Assembly (NCBI GenBank): GCA_937981515.1
Contig: CALJNY010000198.1
Span: forward strand, 1-5,087
DNA length: 5,087 nt
Source: an uncultured Collinsella sp.
GTDB taxonomy: Bacteria > Actinomycetota > Coriobacteriia > Coriobacteriales > Coriobacteriaceae
Reading direction: 5' to 3'
Within the stretch, counting starts at the first letter, position 1. Each line of letters opens with the position of its first letter. The notes beneath the pieces were generated by a model. The model was given only the letters and a program-made list of their open reading frames with translations, did not search any database and had not been told where the DNA came from. Of the stretch, positions 4,652-5,087 are shown piece after piece. Position numbers and translations under genes: made by a program.

Positions 4652-5087
4652 ATGGCAGAGAACCAGAACGCCGCCGATCAGGCATCGACGCTCAACGACG
4701 AGCGCGCCACCCGCCTGGCAAAGCGTGCCTCCCTGTTCGAGGCGGGCCAGAACCCGTATCCCGAGCACTCCGAGATTGAGGACTACGTCGTCGACATCGA
4801 GACTAAGTACGCCGAGCTCACCGATGGCGAGGACACCGAGGACGTCGTGAAGATCGGCGGCCGTGTGGTGGCCAAGCGCGGTCAGGGCAAGATTATGTTC
4901 ATCGTCGTGCGCGACGCGACCGGCGAGATCCAGCTGTTCTGCCGCATCAACGATATGGACGAGGCCGCCTGGAACACGCTCAAGGCACTCGACCTGGGCG
5001 ATATCCTGGGCGTGACCGGTGTAGTCGTGCGCACCAAGCGTGGCCAGCTTTCCGTTGCCCCCAAGAGTGCGACGCTGCTGTCCAAGG
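4652..5087 (+). CDS. lysS: Lysyl-tRNA synthetase, N-terminal part (partial)
   Basis: The first 145 codons are present and the gene runs off the right edge; class II LysS is about 500 residues. The enzyme charges tRNA-Lys with lysine using ATP in the cytoplasm. Seen here are the N-terminal helix with RATRLAKRASLFEAGQNPYP (18-37), matching the LysS pattern that ends in a G-x-x-PYP turn. The OB-fold anticodon-binding domain follows, with VKIGGRVVAKRGQGKIMF (66-83), VRDATGEIQLF (86-96), a DLGDILGVTG segment and the RTKRGQLSV strand. The pattern fits LysS better than AspS or AsnS. The catalytic class II motifs lie outside the window. ATG 4652 has GAGGAG (4639-4644) 7 bases upstream. No separate promoter is obvious, so expression may depend on readthrough of the hairpin after greA. 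Confidence 0.95.
   Translation, partial: MAENQNAADQASTLNDERATRLAKRASLFEAGQNPYPEHSEIEDYVVDIETKYAELTDGEDTEDVVKIGGRVVAKRGQGKIMFIVVRDATGEIQLFCRINDMDEAAWNTLKALDLGDILGVTGVVVRTKRGQLSVAPKSATLLSK

Overview
The window reads as an ordinary housekeeping stretch from a high-GC actinobacterium. The best guess is Coriobacteriia, close to Collinsella. That rests on GC-rich coding with GC-rich third positions, strong GGAGG-type ribosome binding sites, the protein sequences themselves, and the mix of an actinobacterial-style murI-rph-rdgB block with a Veg-ispE block best known from Firmicutes. The taxonomic call is inference. All genes are on the + strand and no gap between genes exceeds about 150 bases.

Layout. 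The 3' end of a probable glutamate racemase (murI) is followed by rph (RNase PH), rdgB (non-canonical purine NTP pyrophosphatase) and dtd (D-aminoacyl-tRNA deacylase). rdgB and dtd are nearly contiguous, while rph and rdgB are separated by 142 bases that begin with a perfect 12-bp palindrome. After dtd a promoter-bearing gap leads into veg and ispE (2 bases apart), then a tRNA-Pro(CGG) with encoded CCA and a strong intrinsic terminator. Next comes monocistronic tatA, with a good sigma-A type promoter, an operator-like palindrome in its spacer, and its own terminator. greA follows, then lysS, which runs off the right edge.

How the genes relate. Most serve information processing and quality control: RNase PH matures tRNA 3' ends, Dtd clears D-amino acids from tRNA, LysS charges tRNA-Lys, GreA rescues backtracked RNA polymerase, and RdgB removes deaminated purine nucleotides. 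MurI and IspE feed cell-wall and isoprenoid synthesis. TatA is a pore component of the twin-arginine translocase, and no tatC lies in the window.

I looked for an undescribed system and found no evidence for one among the protein genes. The signals worth a second look are non-coding. Two structurally similar palindromes, each carrying a GGGAC...TTATTT core in its loop, sit on the stop codons of rph and dtd and may be copies of a dispersed REP-like repeat. The others are a perfect inverted repeat inside the tatA promoter, a terminator-like hairpin in the veg leader, and overlapping alternative hairpins between greA and lysS.
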